A stretch of 5,530 nucleotides of DNA from an uncultured euryarchaeote (lineage in GTDB: Archaea > Nanohalarchaeota > Nanosalinia > Nanosalinales > Nanosalinaceae), in contig CAKZNU010000027.1 of NCBI GenBank assembly GCA_937132175.1, positions 1 to 5,530 on the forward strand, given 5' to 3'. This document shows, in pieces, positions 1-5,530 of this stretch; position 1 is the stretch's first letter, and each line of letters opens with the position of its first letter. The position numbers and the translations under genes are program-made. The notes below the pieces were generated by a model, which saw nothing but the letters and a program-made list of their open reading frames with translations, ran no database searches and was not told the origin of the DNA.

Positions 1-3
1 AAG

Positions 4-1098
4 ATGCCTGATATTGATCCCTGGGGAGATGTTGAGATAGGCGAGTACGAGGAAAAGATGGAGAAGTTTGGTATAGATCCAATCTCCGATGTTGAGGGTT
101 CTATGCCGGATAACAGGCTTGTCAGAAGAGGCATAGTCTTCGGCCACCGTGGAATGAATGAGTTCCTGGATGCGAAGGATTCGGGCGAAGACGTAGCTAT
201 GATGACAGGTATCATGCCTTCCGGTATCTTTCACTTCGGTCACAAGACCGTGGTTGATCAGATTCTGATGTATCAGGAGATGGGTGCCGAGATCACGATA
301 GCAGCGGCAGACATAGAAGCCTATAATACCAGGGATATGGGGCTTGAGGAGGCACGGAAGCTTGTTATAGAGGAGTACCTGAAAAACTACGTGGCTCTGG
401 GATTAGACCTTGAGAAGACGGATTTTTACTTTCAGAGCCAGGCAGGCAACAGACATCATACGAGGAGCAAGCAGTTCTCGAGACATCTGACCCAGAACGA
501 GGTCGAGGCGACTTACGGCTCTGCCTCGCCGGGAAAGGTATCGTCTGCCTTGACCCAGTACGCTGATATCCTGAGGCCCCAGTTTACGGAGAACGGTGGC
601 CCGAAGCCGACTGTCGTCCCTGTAGGAATAGATCAGGATCCACATATCAGACTCACCAGAGAGGTAGCGAGAAAGTACGACGAGCAAGAGTTCAGGAAGC
701 CTGCCTCAACCTACAACAAGTTTATGCGCGGTCTCCAGGGCGGCAAGATGTCCAGCTCGGATCCAAAAAGCTTTATCGCCCTTACCGACGACGTCGAGGA
801 TGCCAAGCAAAAGATAGATGAGGCAAAGACCGGTGGACAGGATACTCTGGAGGAACACAGACGGAAAGGCGCCGACATCTCGGAGGACATGGTCTTTGAG
901 CTACTGGCCTTTCATCTGGTGGAGGACGACGCTGAACTGGAAAGAATCAGAAAGGAGTATACCTCCGGAGAGATGCTTTCAGGAGAGTTGAAACAGATCG
1001 CAAAACAGAGAATCGAGGAGTTTCTACGGGATCATCAACAGAAGAGAAGAGAAGCGGAGCCGAAGGTCGAGAGCTTCCTTGAAGACCAGGGGATTTAA
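4..1098 (+). CDS. trpS: Tryptophanyl-tRNA synthetase (Trp--tRNA ligase), archaeal type
   Basis: Cytoplasmic class Ic synthetase that activates tryptophan with ATP and charges tRNA-Trp. The protein is 364 aa, near the usual archaeal length. Seen in sequence: the HIGH-type signature is PSGIFHFGH at residues 72-80, inside MMTGIMPSGIFHFGHK, a wording I associate with archaeal and haloarchaeal TrpS. GIDQDPHIRLTR at 208-219 is the conserved QDPH segment. The KMSKS loop is GGKMSSSDP at 246-254. The remainder is a charged helical C-terminal part rich in Glu, Lys and Arg. The start is the first ATG, three bases into the window. The N-terminus (DPWGDVEIGEYEEKMEKFGI) resembles the beginning of related proteins, so it is probably complete, but an upstream start outside the window cannot be excluded. 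The gene ends 26 bp before the SpoIIM-like gene. Function is very secure; only the start is less certain. Confidence 0.96.
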   Translation: MPDIDPWGDVEIGEYEEKMEKFGIDPISDVEGSMPDNRLVRRGIVFGHRGMNEFLDAKDSGEDVAMMTGIMPSGIFHFGHKTVVDQILMYQEMGAEITIAAADIEAYNTRDMGLEEARKLVIEEYLKNYVALGLDLEKTDFYFQSQAGNRHHTRSKQFSRHLTQNEVEATYGSASPGKVSSALTQYADILRPQFTENGGPKPTVVPVGIDQDPHIRLTREVARKYDEQEFRKPASTYNKFMRGLQGGKMSSSDPKSFIALTDDVEDAKQKIDEAKTGGQDTLEEHRRKGADISEDMVFELLAFHLVEDDAELERIRKEYTSGEMLSGELKQIAKQRIEEFLRDHQQKRREAEPKVESFLEDQGI

Positions 1099-1103
1099 CT
1101 TAA
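1094..1103 (+). promoter_or_regulatory. Putative TATA box (box A) overlapping the trpS stop codon
   Basis: The AT-rich TTTAACTTAA contains the trpS TAA stop (1096-1098) and is centred about 26-27 bp before the ATG at 1125. That is the usual archaeal distance from TATA box to transcription start, so the SpoIIM-like mRNA could be leaderless. No Shine-Dalgarno-like sequence precedes the ATG. The match to a consensus TATA box is only fair; inference from spacing and composition. Confidence 0.45.
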
Positions 1104-1124
1104 CCGATCCACAAATACCTATTT

Positions 1125-1826
1125 ATGATAGAGCAGGTTCTGCTGCGTGAAGAGGAAAAGGCAAACCTCCCGGCACTGATACTGCTTGGAGCCTCTGTTT
1201 CGATGATAGGTTTTCTGGCGGCCAGAATAGCGTTTCCAGCGGAGATCGGTATGATGTCGGTAGTGTTTGGATCTATACCTGTTGTTTACTCTCTGACATC
1301 TTACTTCTTCGATGAGGAAATGGAGAGGGTTCCCGGCATCGAGGAGTTCAAGGTCTATGGCTCCGTCTTCATCGGGCAGGCTGCAGGCTTCGGTTTTCTG
1401 GCGTTCCAGAATCCCTCGCTTTTCCGCGCCCAGAGAAACATAATAGGGCTCACCGGATCGGCGACCGGTGGGCCTGGACTTGTGCCTATCCTGGTGAACA
1501 ATCTTGCTGTAGCTTTTGCCGTACTGATTCTGGCGGTGACGATAGGCTCGGCCGGAGGCTTCGTGCTCTCATGGAACGCCTCTGTTCTCGGCGTATTCTT
1601 CGCAGAGCTTATGATATTCAACCCGGTGACGGTTCTGACCTATGTTCCACATACCGTTCTCGAAATCTCGGGTTTCATCGGTGCAGGCATAGCAGGAACC
1701 TTCATCTCGGCCTCACTTTCCAGAGAAGACCTTGACCATGAACACTGGAGGCGTTACACCGTTTTGATAGCGGTGTGTGCGGTGTTGATAGCTTCGGGTG
1801 CATTCCTCGAGACACTCCAGTTATAA
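1125..1826 (+). CDS. SpoIIM-like (DUF95 family) polytopic membrane protein
   Basis: Hydrophobic 233-aa integral membrane protein. Hydrophobic stretches suggest six or seven transmembrane helices, roughly residues 15-35, 40-60, 77-96, 122-147, 150-172, 178-197 and 211-230. A charged loop (DEEMERVPGIEEFK) lies near 63-76 and another (SREDLDHEHWRR) near 199-210. Recognition as a Stage II sporulation protein M relative rests on the paired Asn in LVNNLAVAF (123-131), the Gly-rich helix after it, and PHTVLEISGF at 175-184, which matches the family's conserved P-H-x-x-x-E motif. Archaea do not sporulate. Members are widespread there and their biochemical role is unsettled, so I assign no function. 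The gene sits alone between two synthetase loci, with its own putative TATA box and no Shine-Dalgarno sequence. Family call is fairly sure; role unknown. Confidence 0.8.
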   Translation: MIEQVLLREEEKANLPALILLGASVSMIGFLAARIAFPAEIGMMSVVFGSIPVVYSLTSYFFDEEMERVPGIEEFKVYGSVFIGQAAGFGFLAFQNPSLFRAQRNIIGLTGSATGGPGLVPILVNNLAVAFAVLILAVTIGSAGGFVLSWNASVLGVFFAELMIFNPVTVLTYVPHTVLEISGFIGAGIAGTFISASLSREDLDHEHWRRYTVLIAVCAVLIASGAFLETLQL

Positions 1827-1828
1827 AA
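1821..1828 (+). promoter_or_regulatory. Putative TATA box for pheST overlapping the upstream stop codon
   Basis: TTATAAAA is a near-ideal archaeal TATA box. It contains the TAA stop of the SpoIIM-like gene (1824-1826) and is centred about 27 bp upstream of the GTG at 1852. Transcription would therefore start at or next to the GTG, giving a leaderless pheST mRNA. No convincing Shine-Dalgarno sequence lies before the GTG. This element also argues for GTG 1852 over the further-upstream ATG at 1798, which precedes the box. Confidence 0.65.
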
Positions 1829-1851
1829 CAGTTCCACAACTCTGTAAGGCC

Positions 1852-3255
1852 GTGAGACTTACAAAACAGGCAGAGAATCTTCTATCCGTCCTGAAGCAGG
1901 AGTCCGAGGTCACTGTATCGGAGCTTGAAGACGACGGAATGGATCAGTCCATGATCAACAGGGCAGCCCTCGAGCTTGAGGAAAAGGATCTCTGCACCAT
2001 CGAATCCTCCGAGGTCGAGAAAGGATACACCCTTACTTCGGAGGGCAGAGAGATTCTTGAGCGGGGAGTTTCCCCGGAGAAGGAACTGGTAGAAGAGGCC
2101 GGAGACCAGCCGGTCTCGACGTCGGATGATATCTGGCATAAGCCCGTAGCTCTGGGTCAGGCACGTGAAAGAGGCTGGATAGACCTGAAGGAAGGCGACG
2201 TATTCCTGACGGAGGAAGGAGCCAACCTAGAGGAAGATCCTGTTTTCCAGGGACTCAAGAGGTTAAAAGACGGCGGGGAGCCAGAAGACCCGGAAACCCT
2301 TATTGAGAGAGGTCTCGTCGAGAAAGAGGTTGCCACAGAGAAGGTCTTGGAGGCTACGGAGAAAGCAGAGGAGCTTGACCTTGACTCCATCGAGGAAAGG
2401 TTCAACGTCGAGTCAAGGGCAGATACACCCAGAACCGGAAAGAAACACTTTTACAAGAACGTGATAGATGAGGCTAAAGGGATCTGGCTGGAGATGGGTT
2501 TCCAGGAGATGCAGGGAGAGTTCGTGGTGCCGAGCCTGCTGAACTTTGATGCACTTTTCACTCCTCAGGACCATCCTGCCAGAGAGCTTCAGGACACGTT
2601 TTTCCTGGAGAAGCCTGCCCGATCAAGCCTGGAAGAGTTCGGAGAGAAGGTGGAAAAGATAGGGAAGGTTCACGAAGACGGGGGGACACCGAACGGGAGG
2701 GGTGGGGGTATGGCTGGAGCCGGGGGGAGGGGTCCAGGAAACGTTTTGAGGACACACACCACCGCTGTCTCGGCTGAGACGTTGCACAGGATCGACATCG
2801 AGGACGAGGAGCTGCCGAAGAAGTACTTCAAGATTGCCAGAAACTTCCGGAATGAAACAGTAGATGCCACCCATCTGCCTGAGTTCATTCAGACCGAGGG
2901 AATTGTTGTAGGCGAGGACCTCAACTTCAGAAACCTTAAAGGTTATATCAGTAAGTTCTTCGAGAGGATGGGTTACGACGAGTTCCGCCTGATACCCTCT
3001 TACTACCCGTATACGGAGATGAGCGTCGAGGTACAGGTGAAACACGACGGGGAATGGGTTGGTCTCGGAGGAGCCGGGATGTTCCGGCCGGAGGTTGTAA
3101 AGCCTCTGCTGGGGCGGGAGGTCCCGGTTCTGGCATGGGGTCTTGGCTTCGGAAGAATAGCTTTTCTGCAGATGGGCCTCGACGACATCAGGGATCTCTA
3201 CAGAAACGATATAGAAAACCTTGAGAAGACTCCGGTCTGGAGGCCTGAGAGATAA
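1852..3255 (+). CDS. pheS: Phenylalanyl-tRNA synthetase alpha subunit (catalytic), archaeal/eukaryal type
   Basis: Catalytic subunit of the heterotetrameric class IIc enzyme that charges tRNA-Phe, working with PheT encoded next to it. With the GTG start it is 467 aa, somewhat short but normal for archaeal PheS. Residues 1 to about 145 are winged-helix-like N-terminal modules (LTSEGREILERG; the second has PVALGQARERGWIDL). The catalytic core shows HFYKN (199-203), HPARELQDTFF (241-251), LRTHTT (299-304), motif 2 around FKIARNFRNE (326-335), the Phe-pocket segment GMFRPEV, and motif 3 GLGFGR (430-435). The GTG is preferred because an in-frame ATG at 1798 would overlap the upstream gene by 29 bp and add unconserved residues, and because a TATA box lies 27 bp upstream of the GTG. 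Oddity: residues 279-297 are Gly-rich and lack the conserved GWGY-W loop, which lies in the -1 frame (separate entry). Identity is certain; intactness of that loop is not. Confidence 0.95.
   Translation: MRLTKQAENLLSVLKQESEVTVSELEDDGMDQSMINRAALELEEKDLCTIESSEVEKGYTLTSEGREILERGVSPEKELVEEAGDQPVSTSDDIWHKPVALGQARERGWIDLKEGDVFLTEEGANLEEDPVFQGLKRLKDGGEPEDPETLIERGLVEKEVATEKVLEATEKAEELDLDSIEERFNVESRADTPRTGKKHFYKNVIDEAKGIWLEMGFQEMQGEFVVPSLLNFDALFTPQDHPARELQDTFFLEKPARSSLEEFGEKVEKIGKVHEDGGTPNGRGGGMAGAGGRGPGNVLRTHTTAVSAETLHRIDIEDEELPKKYFKIARNFRNETVDATHLPEFIQTEGIVVGEDLNFRNLKGYISKFFERMGYDEFRLIPSYYPYTEMSVEVQVKHDGEWVGLGGAGMFRPEVVKPLLGREVPVLAWGLGFGRIAFLQMGLDDIRDLYRNDIENLEKTPVWRPER
2683..2742 (+). other. Probable compensating double frameshift inside pheS
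   Basis: The 0 frame reads TPNGRGGGMAGAGGRGPGN between HEDGG and VLRTHTT. The -1 frame, codons starting at 2685, reads DTEREGWGYGWSRGEGSRK. That matches the archaeal PheS pattern H-E-x-G-G-D-T-G-S-x-G-W-G-Y-x-W, and its length to VLRTHTT equals that in the eukaryotic alpha subunit as I recall it. Both readings span 19 residues. The pattern needs one missing base, most simply a lost G in the run at 2680-2685, and one extra base near 2742-2747. Flanking sequence on both sides is conserved in the 0 frame. Causes could be two indel errors in G-runs (also at 2704-2708 and 2722-2727) or a genuine compensated mutation pair. Confidence 0.8.
3239..3243 (+). promoter_or_regulatory. Shine-Dalgarno-like GGAGG before pheT
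   Basis: GGAGG lies inside the last codons of pheS with 11 bases between it and the pheT ATG at 3255. This spacing is slightly long but usable. Together with the TAATG overlap it suggests reinitiation or SD-assisted coupling for the operon-internal gene, in contrast to the SD-free starts at 1125 and 1852. Confidence 0.45.
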
Positions 3256-4898
3256 TGCCACACATCGAGATAGACAAGAGAGAACTGGACGAGTTGATGG
3301 AAAACGAGGTATCAGAGCAGAAGCTAAGGGAAGAGGCAGCGTTCCTCGGTGCACACTCGTGGGAGAAACAGGGAGAGCACCGCTGGGACGTCGAAACCTA
3401 TCCGAACCGTCCGGACTTCCTCTCGGTTGAGGGACTTGCACGGGCGTACAGAGGCTTCTTTGGGTTCGAGGAGGGTAGAGTCAGGTACGAGCCGGCTCCT
3501 GCTGAGGTAGAGGTCTCCGTCGAGGAGCCTGTGAAGGATGTTCGTCCACATATCGGATGTGCGGTGGTCCGTAACATAGAGCTTTCACGAAAGAAGATAA
3601 ACGGCCTTATACAGCTACAGGAAAAGCTCCATGAGACGATGGGCAGGCGCAGAGAAAAGCTTGCGATCGGCCTCCATGACTTATCCGGATTAGAGCCTCC
3701 GTTCAGATACACGGCGAAACGTCCCGGGAAGGTCTCTTTCAGGCCTCTGGAGTCGGAGAAAGAGATGGATCTCGGAGAGATACTTGAGACACATGAGAAA
3801 GGCAGGAAGTACTCTTGGATACTTGAGGAGGAAGAGAGATACCCTGTTATCATAGACTCCGATGATCAGGTCCTTAGCTTCCCTCCAATCATAAACAACC
3901 AGTTAACAGAGGTAGAGGAAGAAACTGAGGATGTATTTATAGATGTTACAGGTATGGACGAGGACACGGTAAGAGACTGTCTGAACATACTTGTGACGGC
4001 TCTGGCAGAACGTGGAGGAGACATAGAGAAGGTGGACGTAGACGGCGAGGAGCTCCCGGTCCTTGAGCCAGATACCATGGAGCTTGATACAGACTACGTC
4101 AGAAATATCTCCGGTCTCGACATCTCCGCGGATGAGATCGCTGAAAGACTCGAGTCCATGAGGTACTCCGTCAAGGAAGGAGAGATGCTTGAGGTCGAGG
4201 TCCCGTGTTATAGAACAGATGTAATGCATGATTATGATCTGATAGAGGACGTGGTTATAGCACACAGGTACTCGAACGTTGAGGCCGAGATGCCGGAGAT
4301 CGATCAGACTGCAGAACTCTCCCCTGTCGAAGGATTCTCCGATCTCATGCGGGACGTGCTGGCTGGTACAGGAGCTCTGGAGACCCATACGTATATCCTC
4401 ACCAACGAGGAAGACGTCTACAGGAAATCCATGTTGCCGGAGAAGGACCTCGTCAGGATGGAGAACCCTCTCACTGAGGAACACAGCATCGTGAGGCCAT
4501 CCATGCTTCCAGGGCTTCTGAAGGCTTTAAGCAACAACAGACACAGAGGATACCCTCAGGAGCTTTTCGAGATCGGAGAGGTATCGGTCTGCGATGACTC
4601 CGATACAGGAGCCTCAGACACCGGGAAGCTTTGTTACGTTGCATGCGGACCGGAGAAAGGTTTTACAGATGTAAGAAAGATTCTGCAGGTTCTGGAGAGG
4701 GATCTGGGTGTAGAGCTTGAGGTATCGGAAAACGAAAGGAGAAACCTGAGAACCTCCAGATCAGGGATTATCACTTGTGGGGACAGAAAGATAGGATATA
4801 TTGGAGAGTTGGATCCGGAAGCCAGGGATAACTGGGAGCTTGAGGCCCCGGTAGCCGTCATGGAGCTGGATGTAGACACTCTTCACGAAGCGCTCTAG
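3255..4898 (+). CDS. pheT: Phenylalanyl-tRNA synthetase beta subunit, archaeal/eukaryal type
   Basis: Beta subunit of PheRS, required for the (alpha-beta)2 enzyme and carrying the editing site that hydrolyses mischarged Tyr-tRNA-Phe in this family. The 547-aa length matches the archaeal form, which lacks the bacterial N-terminal OB-fold tRNA-binding and C-terminal anticodon-binding extensions. Domains seen: an N-terminal B1-like part with YPNRPDFLSVEGLARAYRG (49-67); the B3/B4 editing domain, about 95-265, with SFPPIINNQLTEV (208-220) and FIDVTG (228-233); the B5 domain, about 275-348, with VPCYRTDVMHDYDLIEDV (316-333), whose acidic residues fit the Mg-binding helix; and the catalytic-like core from about 358, with MENPLTEEHSIVRPSMLPGL (402-421) and LFEIGEV (437-443). 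It starts one base inside the pheS stop (TAATG), so 1:1 synthesis by coupling is likely. The protein is very acidic, as expected of a halophile. Its stop overlaps the convergent PspC gene. Confidence 0.96.
   Translation: MPHIEIDKRELDELMENEVSEQKLREEAAFLGAHSWEKQGEHRWDVETYPNRPDFLSVEGLARAYRGFFGFEEGRVRYEPAPAEVEVSVEEPVKDVRPHIGCAVVRNIELSRKKINGLIQLQEKLHETMGRRREKLAIGLHDLSGLEPPFRYTAKRPGKVSFRPLESEKEMDLGEILETHEKGRKYSWILEEEERYPVIIDSDDQVLSFPPIINNQLTEVEEETEDVFIDVTGMDEDTVRDCLNILVTALAERGGDIEKVDVDGEELPVLEPDTMELDTDYVRNISGLDISADEIAERLESMRYSVKEGEMLEVEVPCYRTDVMHDYDLIEDVVIAHRYSNVEAEMPEIDQTAELSPVEGFSDLMRDVLAGTGALETHTYILTNEEDVYRKSMLPEKDLVRMENPLTEEHSIVRPSMLPGLLKALSNNRHRGYPQELFEIGEVSVCDDSDTGASDTGKLCYVACGPEKGFTDVRKILQVLERDLGVELEVSENERRNLRTSRSGIITCGDRKIGYIGELDPEARDNWELEAPVAVMELDVDTLHEAL
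4895..4898. other. Shared CTAG palindrome forming both convergent stop codons
   Basis: CTAG supplies the pheT stop (TAG, 4896-4898, plus) and the PspC-gene stop (TAG read from 4897-4895, minus). The two genes overlap by four bases tail to tail, leaving no intergenic space. Any terminator for either transcript must lie inside the opposing gene; the only hint is TTTT at 4899-4902 just after pheT. Confidence 0.9.
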
Positions 4899-5089
4899 TT
4901 TTCCTCTATCTCAGACTTCCGTGGTACGACCACCCACGCTATCAGATAAAGAAGAGGCGTGACACCTGTCAGAAAGAGGAAGGCGGTTACCAGTCTGACC
5001 ACCGCGGGGTCAAGGCCGTATCTCTCTGCTATGCCTGCACATACCCCTCCCAGTATCTGATTGTCCTCAGATCTGTAGAGCCCTGTCAT
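4895..5089 (-). CDS. Small PspC-domain membrane protein
   Basis: A 64-aa protein consisting of essentially one PspC domain. Seen: LYRSEDNQILGGVCAGIAERYG at the N-terminus (shown by its ends LYRS and ERYG, residues 4-25), DPAVVRLV at 27-34, one hydrophobic helix about 34-55 ending in WVVVP, then a short charged tail. In proteobacteria PspC belongs to the phage-shock membrane-stress response. Stand-alone PspC proteins are common in archaea and Gram-positive bacteria with no assigned role, so I infer only a small single-pass membrane protein possibly linked to envelope stress. No PspA or PspB homologue is visible in the window. The ATG directly follows the ndk stop (TAG-ATG, no gap), so it is probably translated from the ndk transcript by coupling. 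A weak AGGA lies about 12 bases upstream. The 3' end overlaps the pheT stop. Confidence 0.85.
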   Translation of the reverse strand: MTGLYRSEDNQILGGVCAGIAERYGLDPAVVRLVTAFLFLTGVTPLLYLIAWVVVPRKSEIEEN

Positions 5090-5530
5090 CTATCTTACTT
5101 CCTGCTGGAACGTGTTCTCGTATTCATGTAGCTGGTCGTCATCGAACCAGATGCTGATCTCCTTTTCTGCTTCCTCCTTTGTAGCCGAGGCATGGACTAT
5201 GTTTCTGTACAGGCTTCCTGACTCGTCTGCGTGATCCATCGACATGTGACTGAACCTGCCTCTGATTGTTGCAGGATGTGCATCTGATGCGTCGGTCTCA
5301 CCAACCATCTTTCTCAGGTTCTCTACTGCGTGTACTCCCTCGACCGCTATCGCAACCATAGGCCCATCCTTCATATACTCCGCAAGCTCGTCGTAGAATG
5401 GTTTATCGACGTGTTCCTCATAGTGTTGTTCAAGCATCTCGTCCGTCGCCTGAACCATACGCATACCCATTATCTTGAGGCCTGCGTCCTCAATCATAGA
5501 GATTATCTCTCCTGTTACGCCTCTTTTTAC
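5090..5530 (-). CDS. ndk: Nucleoside diphosphate kinase (partial, 5' end outside window)
   Basis: Cytoplasmic enzyme that transfers the gamma-phosphate of ATP to NDPs through a phospho-histidine. The frame stays open to the window edge, and the extra residues VKRGVTGEIIS before the ATG at 5497 are the conserved continuation of the family's KPDGV-x-RG start. The true start therefore lies beyond 5530, with about 15 or more residues missing, and the ATG at 5497 is internal. Numbering from the edge (146 residues visible), the binding and catalytic residues are present: R73 and T79 (KMVGET), R90 (IRG), N110 and catalytic H113 in NIVHAS. Oddities: IRGRF replaces the usual IRGDF, about 10 residues (within SHMSMDHADESGSLY, 94-108) are inserted before the catalytic segment, and the C-terminus lacks the usual W-x-Y-E tail. 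The stop abuts the PspC gene. Identity is very secure. Confidence 0.94.
   Translation of the reverse strand, partial: VKRGVTGEIISMIEDAGLKIMGMRMVQATDEMLEQHYEEHVDKPFYDELAEYMKDGPMVAIAVEGVHAVENLRKMVGETDASDAHPATIRGRFSHMSMDHADESGSLYRNIVHASATKEEAEKEISIWFDDDQLHEYENTFQQEVR

Noticed and set aside
1798..1851. ATG at 1798 as the pheS start
   Set aside because: It would overlap the SpoIIM-like gene by 29 bp, add 18 residues with no family resemblance, and start upstream of the best TATA box. GTG 1852 fits better.
2679..2688. Programmed -1 frameshifting at GGG-GGG in pheS
   Set aside because: It would also need a matching +1 shift about 60 bases later, the 7-base slippery pattern is imperfect (C-GGG-GGG), and I see no clear stimulatory structure. 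Indels explain it more simply.
2623..3441. Long minus-strand open frame (272 codons) antisense to pheS and pheT
   Set aside because: It lies wholly over well-conserved coding sequence, spans the pheS-pheT junction, shows no recognisable domain, and is rich in Pro, Ser and Arg as expected from the complement of acidic codons.
3903..4484. Minus-strand open frame (193 codons) antisense to pheT
   Set aside because: It overlaps the conserved editing, B5 and core regions of PheT, and no family motif or initiation signal supports it; judged a shadow frame.
4881..4902. Terminator after pheT
   Set aside because: Only a weak short stem (CTTC/GAAG) and four T residues are present; too little to call a terminator.
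5495..5497. ATG at 5497 as the ndk start
   Set aside because: The upstream frame encodes VKRGVTGEIIS, a conserved Ndk segment, up to the window edge, so this Met is internal.
1..5530. Mobile elements, CRISPR arrays, tRNA or rRNA genes, defence systems
   Set aside because: Nearly every base is in a recognised housekeeping gene. No direct or inverted repeat of note, transposase, spacer-repeat pattern or RNA gene was seen by eye.

Overview
The window looks like chromosomal DNA from an archaeon, most likely a halophilic one with a very compact genome. The aminoacyl-tRNA synthetases are of archaeal type. The proteins are strongly acidic: a hand count of PheT gives about 124 Asp+Glu against about 62 Lys+Arg, with Glu roughly twice Asp. 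Two promoter-proximal genes have TATA-like boxes placed for leaderless transcripts. An acidic, Glu-leaning proteome with almost no intergenic DNA fits a salt-in, reduced-genome lineage such as Nanohaloarchaeota better than a classical Asp-rich haloarchaeon. That placement is inference, not demonstrated.

Layout, plus strand: trpS (4-1098, tryptophanyl-tRNA synthetase), a SpoIIM-like polytopic membrane protein (1125-1826), pheS (1852-3255, phenylalanyl-tRNA synthetase alpha) and pheT (3255-4898, beta). pheS and pheT overlap by one base (TAATG) and are clearly an operon. Minus strand, convergent with pheT: ndk (5090-5530, nucleoside diphosphate kinase, 5' end cut by the window edge) followed with no gap by a small PspC-domain membrane protein (4895-5089). 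The facing stop codons of pheT and the PspC gene share one CTAG palindrome. Noncoding DNA between genes is only 26 bp and 25 bp; each gap starts at a stop codon that lies inside a TATA-like element.

Functionally this is a translation and nucleotide-housekeeping block: two synthetases charge tRNA-Trp and tRNA-Phe, and Ndk supplies NTPs. Two small membrane proteins of uncertain role are interleaved. I see no mobile element, CRISPR array, RNA gene or defence system, and no undescribed multi-gene system.

The observation most worth attention is in pheS. Over residues 279-297 the 0 frame reads a Gly-rich low-complexity stretch, while the -1 frame of the same DNA encodes the family's conserved GWGY-W loop at exactly the expected length. 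This implies two compensating indels, either sequence errors in G-runs or a real double frameshift. Other points of interest are the stop codon/TATA fusions and an Ndk with a loop insertion of about 10 residues.
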